Shown piece by piece: positions 1-9,230 of a DNA stretch of 49,422 bases. The translations under genes were made by a program, and so were the position numbers. The first letter of the stretch is position 1, and every line of letters starts with the position of its first letter. The notes under the pieces are model-generated. The model saw only the letters and a program-made list of their open reading frames with translations, was not told the DNA's origin and made no database searches. Source of the stretch: Clostridiales bacterium (lineage in GTDB: Bacteria > Bacillota > Clostridia > Lachnospirales > Lachnospiraceae); contig JAATFT010000097.1 in the NCBI GenBank assembly GCA_015655075.1, positions 1 through 49,422 on the forward strand, given 5' to 3'.

Positions 1-2
1 AA

Positions 3-365
3 CGAATCCAACATTTGAATCCAAATTTAGTTATATTTAATGGATTTGACGAAACTATGGTAGCGGGGCTAGCTCTTGGTGCAGATGGTTCTATAGGAAG
101 CACATTTAATTTTATGTTACCCCATTACAAACTTATCTATGATTTATACAGGAATAAAGATCAAGAAGGTGCACGAAAGCTTCAAATAAAAGCAAATAAT
201 ATTATGAATGCGTTATGTGATGTGGGGTTGATTCCTGCAATTAAATATATGCTTGCAAAGCAGGGATTTGATGCCGGTTTATCAAGGAAACCTTTCTTAC
301 CGTTAAGTTATGAAGAAAAAAAATATCTTGACCAGGTAATTAAAGAAAATTTGGTTGAAGGTTAA
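3..365 (+). CDS. NanA/DapA-family aldolase, C-terminal part
   Basis: This is the C-terminal part of a (beta/alpha)8 lyase of the N-acetylneuraminate lyase/dihydrodipicolinate synthase family. These enzymes cleave or form 2-keto acids through a Schiff-base lysine. The frame is open to the left edge, so the gene starts outside the window and the TTG at 15 is not a real start. Seen: an FNGFDE segment, then GADGSIGSTFNFM, which matches the glycine-rich GADG-GSTYN stretch late in the barrel, and SRKPF near the end, which matches CRKPF of NanA. The Schiff-base lysine lies upstream and is not visible. An enolase-superfamily gene follows 18 bases on and a cupin follows that, which suggests acid-sugar catabolism. 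Sialate lyase cannot be told from a keto-sugar-acid aldolase with this fragment alone. Confidence 0.8.
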   Translation, partial: RIQHLNPNLVIFNGFDETMVAGLALGADGSIGSTFNFMLPHYKLIYDLYRNKDQEGARKLQIKANNIMNALCDVGLIPAIKYMLAKQGFDAGLSRKPFLPLSYEEKKYLDQVIKENLVEG

Positions 366-383
366 AGGGAAAGCAGGCGAATA

Positions 384-1550
384 ATGACTGATTATAAAAT
401 GACTGATTATAATAAGATAGAATTACAATTCGCGGGTGCTGCACTCCATACGATAAAACCACTGCCTCAAAAGGCTCCATTTTATGATGCAACAGGCGGA
501 CCTTTTACCTATGCCAAAATCACTAATTTATTAGAATTATATGATATAGACGGTGCGGTTGGAATAATACCCTGTTCTGCAATAATGAAAGATAAAATTC
601 TCCCATATATTTTAACAGGAGAGAAAAAAACATTTGAGGAATGGATGAACAGAGTATACTGGCAATGCAGGAACGACGGTTTTGCAGGTGAAACAGCAGG
701 TGAAGTTGGAAGATTGGAATATGTTTTAATTGATATTTTATCGAAAAAGGCAGGTTTGTCTTTCCATAAATTTTTAGGTTCTGATAAAGATTCCGTGAAA
801 GCATATGGAAGCGGGGGCAGCACTCACTTAGAAGAAAATGCTTTAGAAGATGAAATGATTGGTTTTATGAATCAGGGGTTTAAAACAGTTAAAATTAAAG
901 TTGCGACTTTATTTGGAACCCAGTTAAACAGGGATATAGAAAGAATTAAATTAGTTCGTGAAACAGTAGGAGACGATATAGGGATTGCTTTAGATGCCAA
1001 TCAGGCATTTACCGTTGAACAAGCGATTGAATTTTCAAAAAGAATTGAAGAATTTAATATAGAATGGTTTGAAGAACCGATTCACAGCTATAATTTTATT
1101 GGATATAAAAAACTGATAAATGAATGCCCGATTCCTATTGCAATAGGCGAATCCTTTAGAAACCACTATTTGTTTCAACCTTTTTTAGATACAGAAATTA
1201 AACATTTTCAGCCGGTTCCGTCATCTTTTGCAGGAGTAAATGAATGGATGAAAGTTAAGGAAATGGCACATAGCAATCAGATTTTAATTTCATCAGGGGG
1301 GGTGCCGTTTTTGTCGGCTCCATTAATAGCTACAGCTGATGATGATGCAAGAATGGAATTTTTAGAGCCATGCAACCAACCCTTATTAGATTATATGGAC
1401 ATCAAAATGGAGAGAAAGGATGGTAGATTTTTCTTTCCGAATATTAATGGCCTTCCTTTTCAATTTGATATGAAGCTTCTTAGAGATAAAGGTTACATTC
1501 TAACAAAAGAGTATTTTAATATAGATTCATCGCATAAGTTTTATTTTTGA
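384..1550 (+). CDS. Mandelate racemase/muconate lactonizing enzyme family protein with atypical active site
   Basis: This 388-residue protein belongs to the enolase superfamily, whose members abstract the alpha proton of a carboxylate bound to Mg2+. Seen: a KIK (KxK) motif at 170-172 and three metal-ligand positions, D204 (in DANQ), E230 (in FEEP) and E256 (in IGES). Normally a strand-6 Asp and strand-7 His form the second catalytic dyad. Here the matching stretches read FQPVPSSFAG (about 275-284) and ILISSGG (about 300-306), with neither residue. The chemistry may therefore be a KxK-driven dehydration rather than racemisation, or the alignment may be off. The N-terminus repeats MTDYK/MTDYN, so the start could be the ATG at 399. 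The upstream Shine-Dalgarno is weak (GCAGG). It is probably cotranscribed with the aldolase. A sugar-acid dehydratase is the likely role, substrate unknown. Confidence 0.85.
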   Translation: MTDYKMTDYNKIELQFAGAALHTIKPLPQKAPFYDATGGPFTYAKITNLLELYDIDGAVGIIPCSAIMKDKILPYILTGEKKTFEEWMNRVYWQCRNDGFAGETAGEVGRLEYVLIDILSKKAGLSFHKFLGSDKDSVKAYGSGGSTHLEENALEDEMIGFMNQGFKTVKIKVATLFGTQLNRDIERIKLVRETVGDDIGIALDANQAFTVEQAIEFSKRIEEFNIEWFEEPIHSYNFIGYKKLINECPIPIAIGESFRNHYLFQPFLDTEIKHFQPVPSSFAGVNEWMKVKEMAHSNQILISSGGVPFLSAPLIATADDDARMEFLEPCNQPLLDYMDIKMERKDGRFFFPNINGLPFQFDMKLLRDKGYILTKEYFNIDSSHKFYF

Positions 1551-1740
1551 AAAAGAAGATTCTAACCCCTGGATACCGGTGTGGAAATGGTATCATGCCG
1601 CAGGGCGGCATCATGTCAGGGCGGCTGGAAGAAAAATTGATGAAAGGATAAATTGCGACTGCCAATTCTTCCAACCTTATTATTTTTGGCAGTAACACAT
1701 CTGCAAGCAGATGTGTTATGCAATGGGTATAAAAATAGAA

Positions 1741-2061
1741 ATGTTTGTTTTTAATGAAGAGTGCAGGATAACAGCCTGTGAGCCGGGTGTAACAAGAAAG
1801 GTATTATCTTATTCAAATGAACTTATGATGTGTGAAATAACATTTGAAAAAGGTGCGAAAGGAAATATACATTCCCATAAACATTTGCAGATTACTTATA
1901 TTGCAGAAGGAGAATTTGAATTTACCATTGATGGTGAGACAAAGCCAGTTTCCAAAGGAGACAGTGTATACATGCCAAGTAATTCCGTACATGGGGTTAC
2001 TTGTCTTAAAGCAGGTGTACTTGTAGATGTATTTAATCCAAAGAGAGATGATTTTATCTGA
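1741..2061 (+). CDS. Cupin domain protein
   Basis: This is a single-domain cupin of about 106 residues. It has a metal-binding first motif (HSHKHLQITYIAEGEFEF, three His plus Glu side) and a second motif (GDSVYMPSNSVHG). It ends in VFNPKRDDF, typical of small cupins found with sugar-acid pathways. Related proteins begin at MFVFNEE, which supports the ATG at 1741. The in-frame ATGs at 1711 and 1723 would add residues, but 1711 lies in the 3' arm of a perfect 10-bp hairpin (1694-1703 with 1708-1717), an unlikely start. No good Shine-Dalgarno is visible for any choice. The region before it (1551-1710) also holds a small GCCGC/GCGGC hairpin near 1595-1611. The role is inferred from context: binding or isomerising a sugar acid. 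Confidence 0.75.
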   Translation: MFVFNEECRITACEPGVTRKVLSYSNELMMCEITFEKGAKGNIHSHKHLQITYIAEGEFEFTIDGETKPVSKGDSVYMPSNSVHGVTCLKAGVLVDVFNPKRDDFI

Positions 2062-2195
2062 CTTTTGATATAAAGAACAGATTAGCTACGAGGGACAAGT
2101 ATATTGCCTGGTTTTCATAATGTATTCTGAATATACTGACCTTTTCCCCGGCCGTGTAGATACCAGGTTACACGGATGCTCATTTTGCCGGTACA

Positions 2196-2274
2196 CTAGA
2201 GTGTGTTTGAAAAATCATTGCACCGTTCTGGCCGCTCCACTTTGCGGCATAAGCATTTTTCAAACACACGCTAG
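2196..2274. repeat. MITE-like inverted-repeat element, copy a (short)
   Basis: This 79-bp element has near-perfect ends: CTAGAGTGTGTTTGAAAAAT on the left, and on the right the reverse complement of CTAGCGTGTGTTTGAAAAAT. CTAG is present on both sides. The interior (CACCGTTCTGGCCGCTCCAC) matches the right arm of the full copies at 20245 and 32365, so this is an internally deleted copy. Weak reading frames crossing it are shadows. It lies in the 293-base gap between the cupin and the convergent P-type ATPase gene. The rest of that gap holds only a small CCGTGTA/TACACGG inverted repeat near 2153-2176. Confidence 0.75.
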
Positions 2275-2354
2275 CAATAAACAGCACTATGAAAGTATAA
2301 GAAGTATGATTTGTTTGGCTCATACTTCTATACTCAGCAAAGGCTTTAATGAGG

Positions 2355-5090
2355 TTACCTTTTCCCTTTTTGCAGTTCCACAACCACAATGGGCATAAAG
2401 GATAAAACAAGTACCACGGACCACTGGGCTGCGTTTAAGGGTACAACTTTAAAAACGTCGGCCAGAGGTTTTAATGAGATCACTATAATTTGTAAGAAGG
2501 AGCATATAATAAAGGACAGCAGCAGCTTTATATTGGAAAAAAAGCCGATTTTTGTCAAGGAATGCTCGCTTCTCATGTTAAAGGAATGAAAGAGCTGGGA
2601 TAAGCTTAATACGGCAAAAGCCATGGTACGGCCGATATAAGGTGTGGTCCTGCCGGCTATTTCCACCGTGCTGCCATGGCGCAGTAAGGCATCCTGAATG
2701 CTTTGGCTGTCGTAAACCCGTATGCCTATAATAAATGCCAGTAGAGATAAGAAGCCGATTAAAATACCTTCAATAATGATTTTAAATACCAGACCGTCGG
2801 CAAACATACCTTTGTCCGGCGGAATGGGCTTTTTTTTCATGATATCTTTTGCGGCGGGTTCCACCCCCAGGGAGATGGCGGGAAGAGAGTCTGTCACCAG
2901 ATTGACCCACAATAGCTGAACGGCTATAAGGGGCGAGGGCAGGCTTAACAGGATTGCCGTGAATATAGTTATGATTTCTCCGATATTACAGGAGAGCAGA
3001 AAATGGATTGCTTTCCTGATATTATCGTATATACCCCGGCCCTCCCGTACTGCGGATACAATGGTGGCAAAATTGTCGTCGGTAAGTATCATATCGGCTG
3101 CGTTTTTTGCCACATCCGTTCCCGTAATTCCCATGGCGCATCCGATATCGGCGGCTTTTAAGGCAGGCGCGTCATTCACTCCGTCGCCTGTCATGGCAAC
3201 GACCTCACCCCGGGCCTGGAACGCTTTTACGATCCGGACTTTATGTTCGGGCGAAACCCTGGCAAATACCCGGTAGCCGGGAATTTGCTCAATCAGGGTG
3301 TCCTGGTCTATTTGGCTTAATTGCTGGCCGGTCATGGCTAAATCCTCCGAGGTCATAATACCCAATTCCCTGGCAATGGCACATGCGGTTGAAATATGGT
3401 CTCCGGTAATCATAATCGGTTTGATGCCTGCCATCTGGCAGGTTAATACCGCGTCCGCCACCTCCTTTCTGGGCGGGTCTATCATGCCGATGAGGCCTAC
3501 CAGAGTTAAACCCGTTTCCAGGTAATTGCATATTTCCTCATTGGAATTTCTGTCAGAGGAGGTGTTTTGGCGTAACACATTTACGGAGGGGATATCTTTA
3601 TAGGTAACAGCGATTACCCGTAATGCACGTTCCGCCATATTTTGATTTAGCTTATGGAGGGACTGAAGATGTATTTTTGTAATGGGAAGCTGTTTTCTGT
3701 TTTGATAAATGTGGGTGCATTTGTTGATTAAAACGTCAAATGCCCCCTTTGTAATGCTTCTTATATTTTCGGAGGAATAATTATGTACGGTGGTCATTAA
3801 TTTCCTTGTGGAATCAAAGGGAATTTCAAATATTCTGGGATTTGTGGCATCTAATTTGGGCTTCAGCAGATCAATATGATATGCCGCCATAATCAATGCT
3901 TTTTCCGTTGGTTCTCCTGTGGCGGTTATGGCGGCACGTTTTCCTTTACCGGCTGTCTGTAAAATGGAATCGTTGCATAAAGCGGCAAGGGACAGTAAAA
4001 ACCGGCTGAAAAGATTGTCCGGCTGTTCTTTTCCCTGAACGGAAGCTAATTCTGTTACCGTCATCTTATTTTGTGTTAAAGTACCGGTTTTATCGGAACA
4101 GATAACGGTGGCGCTTCCGAGAGTTTCCACAGCAGGCAGCTTTCTGATAACCGCATTTTTTTTAGCCATACGCTGAACGCCTAAGGAAAGCATAATGGTC
4201 ACAATTGCAGGAAGTCCTTCCGGAATAGCAGCCACGGCTAAACTGACGGAGGTCATGAACATATCAAAGACCGGCATGTCTTTCAGGATTCCCAAAAGAA
4301 ATATGACAATACAGATTAGCAGGGCGGCGATACCCAGGGCTTTTCCCGTACCGGCCAGTCTCTTTTGCAGGGGGGTCATGGGGGTCTCATCCTCCATAAT
4401 AAGCCTGGCAATATGACCAACCTCGGTATGCATTCCGGTTGCCGTAACGACGGCGCTTCCTCTGCCGTAAGCCACAATTCCGGTGGACATAACCATATTA
4501 TGGCGGTCGGCAAGAAGAGTTTCTTTCTTTAATATAATATCCGCATCTTTTTCAACAGGATGAGATTCCCCTGTTAAGGAAGCTTCGTCGATTCGCAGGT
4601 TGGCGGCAGATAATAATCTGGCGTCGGCGGGAACAAAATGGCCGGTCTCCAGGTATATGATATCACCGGGGACCAATTCCTTGGCATCCACGGAAATAAT
4701 TTCATGGTCCCGTAAAACAAGGGCAGCAGGCGCCGACATTTTCTGCAAAGCTTCCAGAGATTTTTCTGCCTTTGTTTCCTGTAAAACCCCAAGAACTGCG
4801 TTTAAAGTAATAATTAATAATATAATGACAGGATCGACAAAATTTAATTCCCCATGCAGCAGAGAGACCAGAAAAGATACGAGGGCTGCAAAGATTAATG
4901 TAATTATCATAAAGTCACTGAATTGACTGAAAAATTTTATAAGTATACTTTTTTTCTTTTTTGTCTCTAATATGTTTAATCCATATTTTTTTTGCCTTTT
5001 AAATATCTCTTTTTTGGATAATCCGCTATCATGTGAGCTTTTCAGCATTTTTAAGGCTTCCTCTTTTGTTATATTATGCCAGTTCATCAT
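2355..5090 (-). CDS. Calcium-transporting P-type ATPase (type IIA)
   Basis: This 911-residue ATP-driven cation pump exports or sequesters Ca2+ across the cytoplasmic membrane. Seen in order: an N-terminal cation-ATPase domain (NITKEEALKML), an actuator loop with TGES at about 173-176, the M4 motif IPEGLPA at about 289-295, a phosphorylation motif DKTGTLT with the acceptor Asp at about 333, a hinge TGDGVNDAPALKAAD, the M5 motif NIGEI, and the M6 motif NLVTDSLPA. Having both the M5 Asn/Glu and the M6 Asn/Asp residues fits the two-site SERCA/YloB type. The start is the ATG at 5090, behind GGGGG with 5 bases spacing. A longer frame to 5144 is only read-through of repeat copy b, whose end lies just upstream of the ribosome site. 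Monocistronic. Confidence 0.93.
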   Translation of the reverse strand: MMNWHNITKEEALKMLKSSHDSGLSKKEIFKRQKKYGLNILETKKKKSILIKFFSQFSDFMIITLIFAALVSFLVSLLHGELNFVDPVIILLIITLNAVLGVLQETKAEKSLEALQKMSAPAALVLRDHEIISVDAKELVPGDIIYLETGHFVPADARLLSAANLRIDEASLTGESHPVEKDADIILKKETLLADRHNMVMSTGIVAYGRGSAVVTATGMHTEVGHIARLIMEDETPMTPLQKRLAGTGKALGIAALLICIVIFLLGILKDMPVFDMFMTSVSLAVAAIPEGLPAIVTIMLSLGVQRMAKKNAVIRKLPAVETLGSATVICSDKTGTLTQNKMTVTELASVQGKEQPDNLFSRFLLSLAALCNDSILQTAGKGKRAAITATGEPTEKALIMAAYHIDLLKPKLDATNPRIFEIPFDSTRKLMTTVHNYSSENIRSITKGAFDVLINKCTHIYQNRKQLPITKIHLQSLHKLNQNMAERALRVIAVTYKDIPSVNVLRQNTSSDRNSNEEICNYLETGLTLVGLIGMIDPPRKEVADAVLTCQMAGIKPIMITGDHISTACAIARELGIMTSEDLAMTGQQLSQIDQDTLIEQIPGYRVFARVSPEHKVRIVKAFQARGEVVAMTGDGVNDAPALKAADIGCAMGITGTDVAKNAADMILTDDNFATIVSAVREGRGIYDNIRKAIHFLLSCNIGEIITIFTAILLSLPSPLIAVQLLWVNLVTDSLPAISLGVEPAAKDIMKKKPIPPDKGMFADGLVFKIIIEGILIGFLSLLAFIIGIRVYDSQSIQDALLRHGSTVEIAGRTTPYIGRTMAFAVLSLSQLFHSFNMRSEHSLTKIGFFSNIKLLLSFIICSFLQIIVISLKPLADVFKVVPLNAAQWSVVLVLSFMPIVVVELQKGKR

Positions 5091-5103
5091 ATAAACCCCC
5101 ATG

Positions 5104-5155
5104 TTAGAGTATGTTTGAAAAATGCTTGTGCGATGATTTTTCAAACACGCTTTAA
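5104..5155. repeat. MITE-like inverted-repeat element, copy b (minimal)
   Basis: This 52-bp copy is little more than the two ends back to back (TTAGAGTATGTTTGAAAAAT and the reverse complement of TTAAAGCGTGTTTGAAAAAT), giving one hairpin. It sits in the 5' leader of the Ca2+ ATPase gene, ending 4 bases upstream of its Shine-Dalgarno. A hairpin there could affect translation or mRNA stability. Confidence 0.75.
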
Positions 5156-5222
5156 TTCACTATTTTTTCAAGTATGTCTTAGCTAATTATATGAGGGAGG
5201 TTTAAAAACAATTCTTGTCTTT

Positions 5223-5461
5223 CTATAAGTGATTCAGCAGGATAAGCCCGAGATAAACCAGGAGAGGTAATAAGATATCTTTATATCGGGCATAATAATC
5301 TCCTGCAATATCCCGGTTTTCCCGCAGAAGATAGCCGAAACCAATTAATATCCGTTAAGTACATAGCCAATAATCCATATTCGTAATTAGACCGATAAAA
5401 TAACTCATTACGACTCCAGAGGCTAATATATAACAATATATTATTATTAAATATAAACATG
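5223..5461 (-). pseudogene. Remnant of a small membrane protein gene
   Basis: On the minus strand one frame reads a hydrophobic stretch (ILASGVVMSYFIGLITN), then a TAA, then in the same frame a second protein-like stretch. That one contains GFGYLLRENRDIAGDYYARY followed by a hydrophobic C-terminus (ILLPLLVYLGLILLNHL) and TAG at 5223. Charged and hydrophobic segments of this kind on both sides of a single stop suggest a decayed membrane-protein gene without a usable start. The family is not recognised. It could be chance in AT-rich DNA. Confidence 0.35.
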
Positions 5462-5545
5462 ATTAATTTTGGTATTAACAAATCTCTGAAAGAATGTTAT
5501 AATTTAAATAATTGTGTTTTTATATCTTTATATGAGGTACGTGTT

Positions 5546-7366
5546 ATGAAGCAATTAACAAAATTTTTAAAGCCCTATACAAAGCTTCTGATTATCGGTC
5601 CCATGTTTAAACTTTTTGAAGCTATTCTGGAGCTGTTTCTGCCTTTTTTTATGTCTAAGGTTATTGATATCGGTGTTGCCAACAAAGACAAAGGATACAT
5701 TCTTGCTATGGGAGGGATTATGCTTATTACTGCCGTTGTAGGGGTTTGTTTTGCTTTGGTCTGCCAATATAGTGCATCCTTAGTTTCCCAGGGTGTTGGT
5801 ACTGACATCAGAAATGCCATGTTTGAACATATCGGTACTTTATCCAATGCGGAACTGGATAAATTTGGGACAGCATCCCTGATTAACCGGATTACCAATG
5901 ATATAAACCAGGTTCAGCTTGCGGTGGCTATGCTAATCCGATTGGTTATCCGGGCTCCGTTTTTGTGCATCGGCGGGTTAATCATGGCTTTTATTCTGGA
6001 CATGAGGCTGTCCGTTATTATGATTATTGTTTTACCTGTTTTTGTTTTGATTTTATTTTTAACTATGATGAAAACAGTACCACTGTATCGTACCGTTCAG
6101 AAAAAATTAGATCAGATTGCTTTGGTTCTTAGGGAAAATCTAAGCGGTGTCCGGGTTATCCGCGCCTTTGCCAGAACGGATTATGAAAGGGAAAAATTTG
6201 GAATGCGCAATAGGGAATATTCTGATAATGCAATCAGAGTGGGAAAGGTTTCCGCCCTTTTAAATCCCCTGACCAGCTTAGTTATGAACTTTGCTATCGG
6301 CGCCATTATATGGTTTGGCGGAATACAGGTTAATCTGGGGAGTATGGCTACCGGTGAAGTAATTGCTTTTATTGGGTATGTGACACAGATTTTAGCCGCC
6401 CTTATTGTTATATCAAATCTGGTGGTTATTTTTACGAAAGCTTATGCTTGCGCAGGCAGGATTATTGAAGTTTTTGAAACGAAAGCAAGTATTACGGACC
6501 TGGAACGGAGTAAGGGTATTATTAAAAATCCGGAGGAATCATCCGGAGAACAAAATAAATACCTTAAGGATAGGAATGAGGATATTATAGTGGAATTCAA
6601 GGATGTGTCCATGTCCTATCAAACAGGTATAAGGAAGGGAAAGGATTCAACGGAAAGGGATGCGGAAAAAGGAAATCCCGATATTGAACATATTTCCTTT
6701 CGCATAAAACGGGGAGAAACGATAGGAATTATAGGCGGAACCGGTTCCGGCAAGTCCACGGTGGTTAATTTGATACCCAGGTTTTATGATGTGCAGGAGG
6801 GCAGTGTGTGCGTAAACGGAATGGATGTAAGAGAGTATTCCCTGGATATATTAAGGGATAAAATCGGTATCGTTCCCCAAAATACCGTATTGTTTACCGG
6901 TACCATTACGGAAAATATCCGCTGGGGCAAAGAGGAGGCTACGGATGAAGAGGTGCGTGCTGCGGCAGAAATTGCCCAGGCTTCGGAGTTTATTCAGGCT
7001 CTGCCGGAAGGATATGAAACCTTGATATATCGGGGCGGCGTAAATGTATCCGGCGGTCAAAGGCAGCGTCTCACCATTGCCAGGGCCTTGGTGAGAAAGC
7101 CGGAAATTCTCATTTTAGACGACAGCTTTAATGCTCTGGATTTTGTTACGGATGCCGCTTTAAGAAAGGCAATTAAGCTTAATACAAAGAATATGACCAC
7201 CTTCCTTGTATCCCAGAGAGCCAGTACTATTCGGAACGCGGATCAGATCATTGTTCTGAATGAAGGTGAAATTGCAGGCATAGGAAAACATGAGAATTTG
7301 CTGAAAAACTGTGACGTATACAGGGAAATCTGCCAGTCCCAGGAAATGCAGAGTACGGTGTATTAG
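5546..7366 (+). CDS. ABC exporter half-transporter, degenerate-site subunit
   Basis: This 606-residue type IV ABC exporter half has six N-terminal membrane helices and a C-terminal ATPase. Seen: Walker A GGTGSGKST, Q-loop PQNTVLF, signature VSGGQRQR, Walker B ILILDDSFNALD with Asp where the catalytic Glu normally stands, and a switch region VSQRAST with Gln in place of His. These substitutions mark the degenerate-site partner of LmrCD/TM287-288-type heterodimers. Its active partner follows 52 bases downstream. The start is the ATG at 5546, behind GAGG. An in-frame ATG at 5459 has no ribosome site and adds unrelated residues. A linker insertion lies just before the ATPase domain (about residues 345-395). 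The stop codon TAG falls in the end of repeat remnant c. The substrate is unknown; drug or peptide export is usual. Confidence 0.9.
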   Translation: MKQLTKFLKPYTKLLIIGPMFKLFEAILELFLPFFMSKVIDIGVANKDKGYILAMGGIMLITAVVGVCFALVCQYSASLVSQGVGTDIRNAMFEHIGTLSNAELDKFGTASLINRITNDINQVQLAVAMLIRLVIRAPFLCIGGLIMAFILDMRLSVIMIIVLPVFVLILFLTMMKTVPLYRTVQKKLDQIALVLRENLSGVRVIRAFARTDYEREKFGMRNREYSDNAIRVGKVSALLNPLTSLVMNFAIGAIIWFGGIQVNLGSMATGEVIAFIGYVTQILAALIVISNLVVIFTKAYACAGRIIEVFETKASITDLERSKGIIKNPEESSGEQNKYLKDRNEDIIVEFKDVSMSYQTGIRKGKDSTERDAEKGNPDIEHISFRIKRGETIGIIGGTGSGKSTVVNLIPRFYDVQEGSVCVNGMDVREYSLDILRDKIGIVPQNTVLFTGTITENIRWGKEEATDEEVRAAAEIAQASEFIQALPEGYETLIYRGGVNVSGGQRQRLTIARALVRKPEILILDDSFNALDFVTDAALRKAIKLNTKNMTTFLVSQRASTIRNADQIIVLNEGEIAGIGKHENLLKNCDVYREICQSQEMQSTVY

Positions 7367-7378
7367 AGCGTGTTTGAA
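7363..7378. repeat. Remnant end of the MITE-like element (copy c)
   Basis: TTAGAGCGTGTTTGAA matches one end of the dispersed element. The TAG within it is the stop codon of the upstream ABC gene. Only one end remains, between two genes of one operon. Confidence 0.5.
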
Positions 7379-7418
7379 GCATAAAGAGCATGGAATGAAA
7401 GGCAGGGAGGAGTGTGTT

Positions 7419-9152
7419 ATGAAAAAATCCATGTTAATAAGGCTATGGAGTTATGTGGGCAAATATAAAGCCCTTCTGGTTGTTGTTTTTATTTTTGCCA
7501 TCCTTGGGAATACCCTGTTCATATTTACCCCCCTACTTACCGGACATGCAATAGATAAAATAGTAGGTGTGGATCAGGTGGATTTTAACGGGCTGATTAA
7601 AATTATTATCCAATTATTAATTCTTTATGTTATCAGCAGCTTATTTCAATGGCTTATGTCCGTAGTAAGCAGCGTTGCCTCCAATAATACCATACATGAT
7701 ATCCGGAAGGAGGCTTTTGATAAATTAAATACCCTACCCTTAAAATATTTTGACGGCTCGGCTCATGGAGATACCATAAGCAGGCTGACCAATGATATTG
7801 ACGCAATTTCAGACGGACTTTTCCAGGGCATAACACAGGTGATGTCCGCAATCGTAATTATTGCAGGGTGTTTTATCTTCATGCTAACCATCAGTCCGGT
7901 TATTACCCTGGCGGTTGTTTTAATAACCCCCTTGTGTTTTTTTATTGCTTCCTTTATTGCCAGGCATTCCAGAAGAATGTTTGCGGAGCAGTCCAAAACC
8001 GTAGGGGAGTTAAATGGATATGTGGAAGAGATCATAGGGAATCAAAAGGTTGTAAAAGCCTTTGGTTATGAAAATAAATCCCTGGAACGGTTTCGGGAAA
8101 TCAACAGCAGGCTGTATAAAGCAGGCCAAAAGGCGCAGTGGTATTCGTCCCTGACCAATCCCACCACCAGGTTAATTAATAATATAGCTTATGTTTCCGT
8201 AACCGTGATAGGCGGCTTTCTGGCAGTAGCGGGACGTTTGTCCGTTGGCAATATAGCCAGCTTTTTAACTTATTCCAATCAATTTGCCAAGCCCATTAAT
8301 GAAATTACAGCCATTACCTCCCAGATACAGGCAGCCTTTGCCTCTGCGGAAAGGATATTTGCCTTATTGGATTTGGAAGGGGAGAAGCCGGTTCTTAAAC
8401 CGGAGGAGGATTTGGCGGATTGTAAGGGAACGGTAAGTTTTAATCAGGTAAGTTTTTCTTACCGAAAGGAGGTTCCTCTTATCCGGAATCTGAATCTTAA
8501 TGTGGATAAAGGCAATATGATTGCAATTGTAGGCCCCACCGGTTCCGGCAAAACTACTTTGGTCAATCTGTTAATGCGTTTTTATGATGTAAATTCCGGG
8601 AAGATTAAAATTGACGGAAAGGATATCTATCATATTAACCGGGATAAGTTAAGAAGAACCATAGGTATGGTACTACAGGAAAGCTGGTTGTTTTCCGGCA
8701 CGATTGCCGAAAACATTGCCTATGGAAAACCAGAGGCGACCAGGGAGGAAATTGTGGAGGCGGCCGGAGCGGCCAAAGCCCACGGCTTTATAAAGCGGCT
8801 TCCAGGCGGTTATGATACCATGATTGATGAAGAGGGGGGCAATTTATCCCAGGGACAGAAACAGCTTTTGACCATAGCCAGAGTCATGCTCATTGACCCT
8901 CCCATGCTGATTTTAGACGAGGCTACCAGCAGCATCGATACCAGGACGGAAATTAATATTCAAAAAGCCTTTGCTGAAATGATGGAAGGCAGGACCAGTT
9001 TTGTTATTGCCCACCGTTTGTCCACGATTAAGGAGGCAGATACGATCCTTGTTTTACGCCACGGCGACATTGTGGAACAGGGCAGCCATAAAGAATTGCT
9101 GGAGAAAAAAGGTGTCTATTATAAACTATATTACAGCCAGTTTGCAGTTTAA
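7419..9152 (+). CDS. ABC exporter half-transporter, catalytic subunit
   Basis: This 577-residue partner of the preceding gene has an N-terminal six-helix membrane domain and a C-terminal ATPase. Its site is intact: Walker A GPTGSGKTT, Q-loop LQESWLF, Walker B LILDEATSSID with the catalytic Glu, and H-loop IAHRLST. The signature reads LSQGQKQ, a variant common in the YheH/LmrD side of heterodimers. The start is the ATG at 7419, behind GGGAGGAG. The gene pair should form one exporter with one hydrolytic and one degenerate site. No regulator is adjacent. A multidrug or peptide substrate is inferred only from the family. Confidence 0.9.
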   Translation: MKKSMLIRLWSYVGKYKALLVVVFIFAILGNTLFIFTPLLTGHAIDKIVGVDQVDFNGLIKIIIQLLILYVISSLFQWLMSVVSSVASNNTIHDIRKEAFDKLNTLPLKYFDGSAHGDTISRLTNDIDAISDGLFQGITQVMSAIVIIAGCFIFMLTISPVITLAVVLITPLCFFIASFIARHSRRMFAEQSKTVGELNGYVEEIIGNQKVVKAFGYENKSLERFREINSRLYKAGQKAQWYSSLTNPTTRLINNIAYVSVTVIGGFLAVAGRLSVGNIASFLTYSNQFAKPINEITAITSQIQAAFASAERIFALLDLEGEKPVLKPEEDLADCKGTVSFNQVSFSYRKEVPLIRNLNLNVDKGNMIAIVGPTGSGKTTLVNLLMRFYDVNSGKIKIDGKDIYHINRDKLRRTIGMVLQESWLFSGTIAENIAYGKPEATREEIVEAAGAAKAHGFIKRLPGGYDTMIDEEGGNLSQGQKQLLTIARVMLIDPPMLILDEATSSIDTRTEINIQKAFAEMMEGRTSFVIAHRLSTIKEADTILVLRHGDIVEQGSHKELLEKKGVYYKLYYSQFAV

Positions 9153-9198
9153 TAGATTTGAAATAGTTTTGACATAAGAATAACACAATCATTTTCTA

Positions 9199-9230
9199 TT
9201 TTAACCTTATAAGTAAGTCCCCCGCTTCTT
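9199..9230. repeat. Short dispersed repeat, copy 1
   Basis: TTTTAACCTTATAAGTAAGT followed by a CGCTTCT tail recurs with few changes at 19448-19479. The 9153-9428 gap also holds a CGCTTC/GAAGCG hairpin and an ATACCAGC/GCTGGTAT inverted repeat. No gene is seen there. Confidence 0.5.

Noticed and set aside
2120..2398. Frame containing IFQTHAS-type words
   Set aside because: These words are the translation of the MITE end; similar words recur wherever the repeat is crossed.
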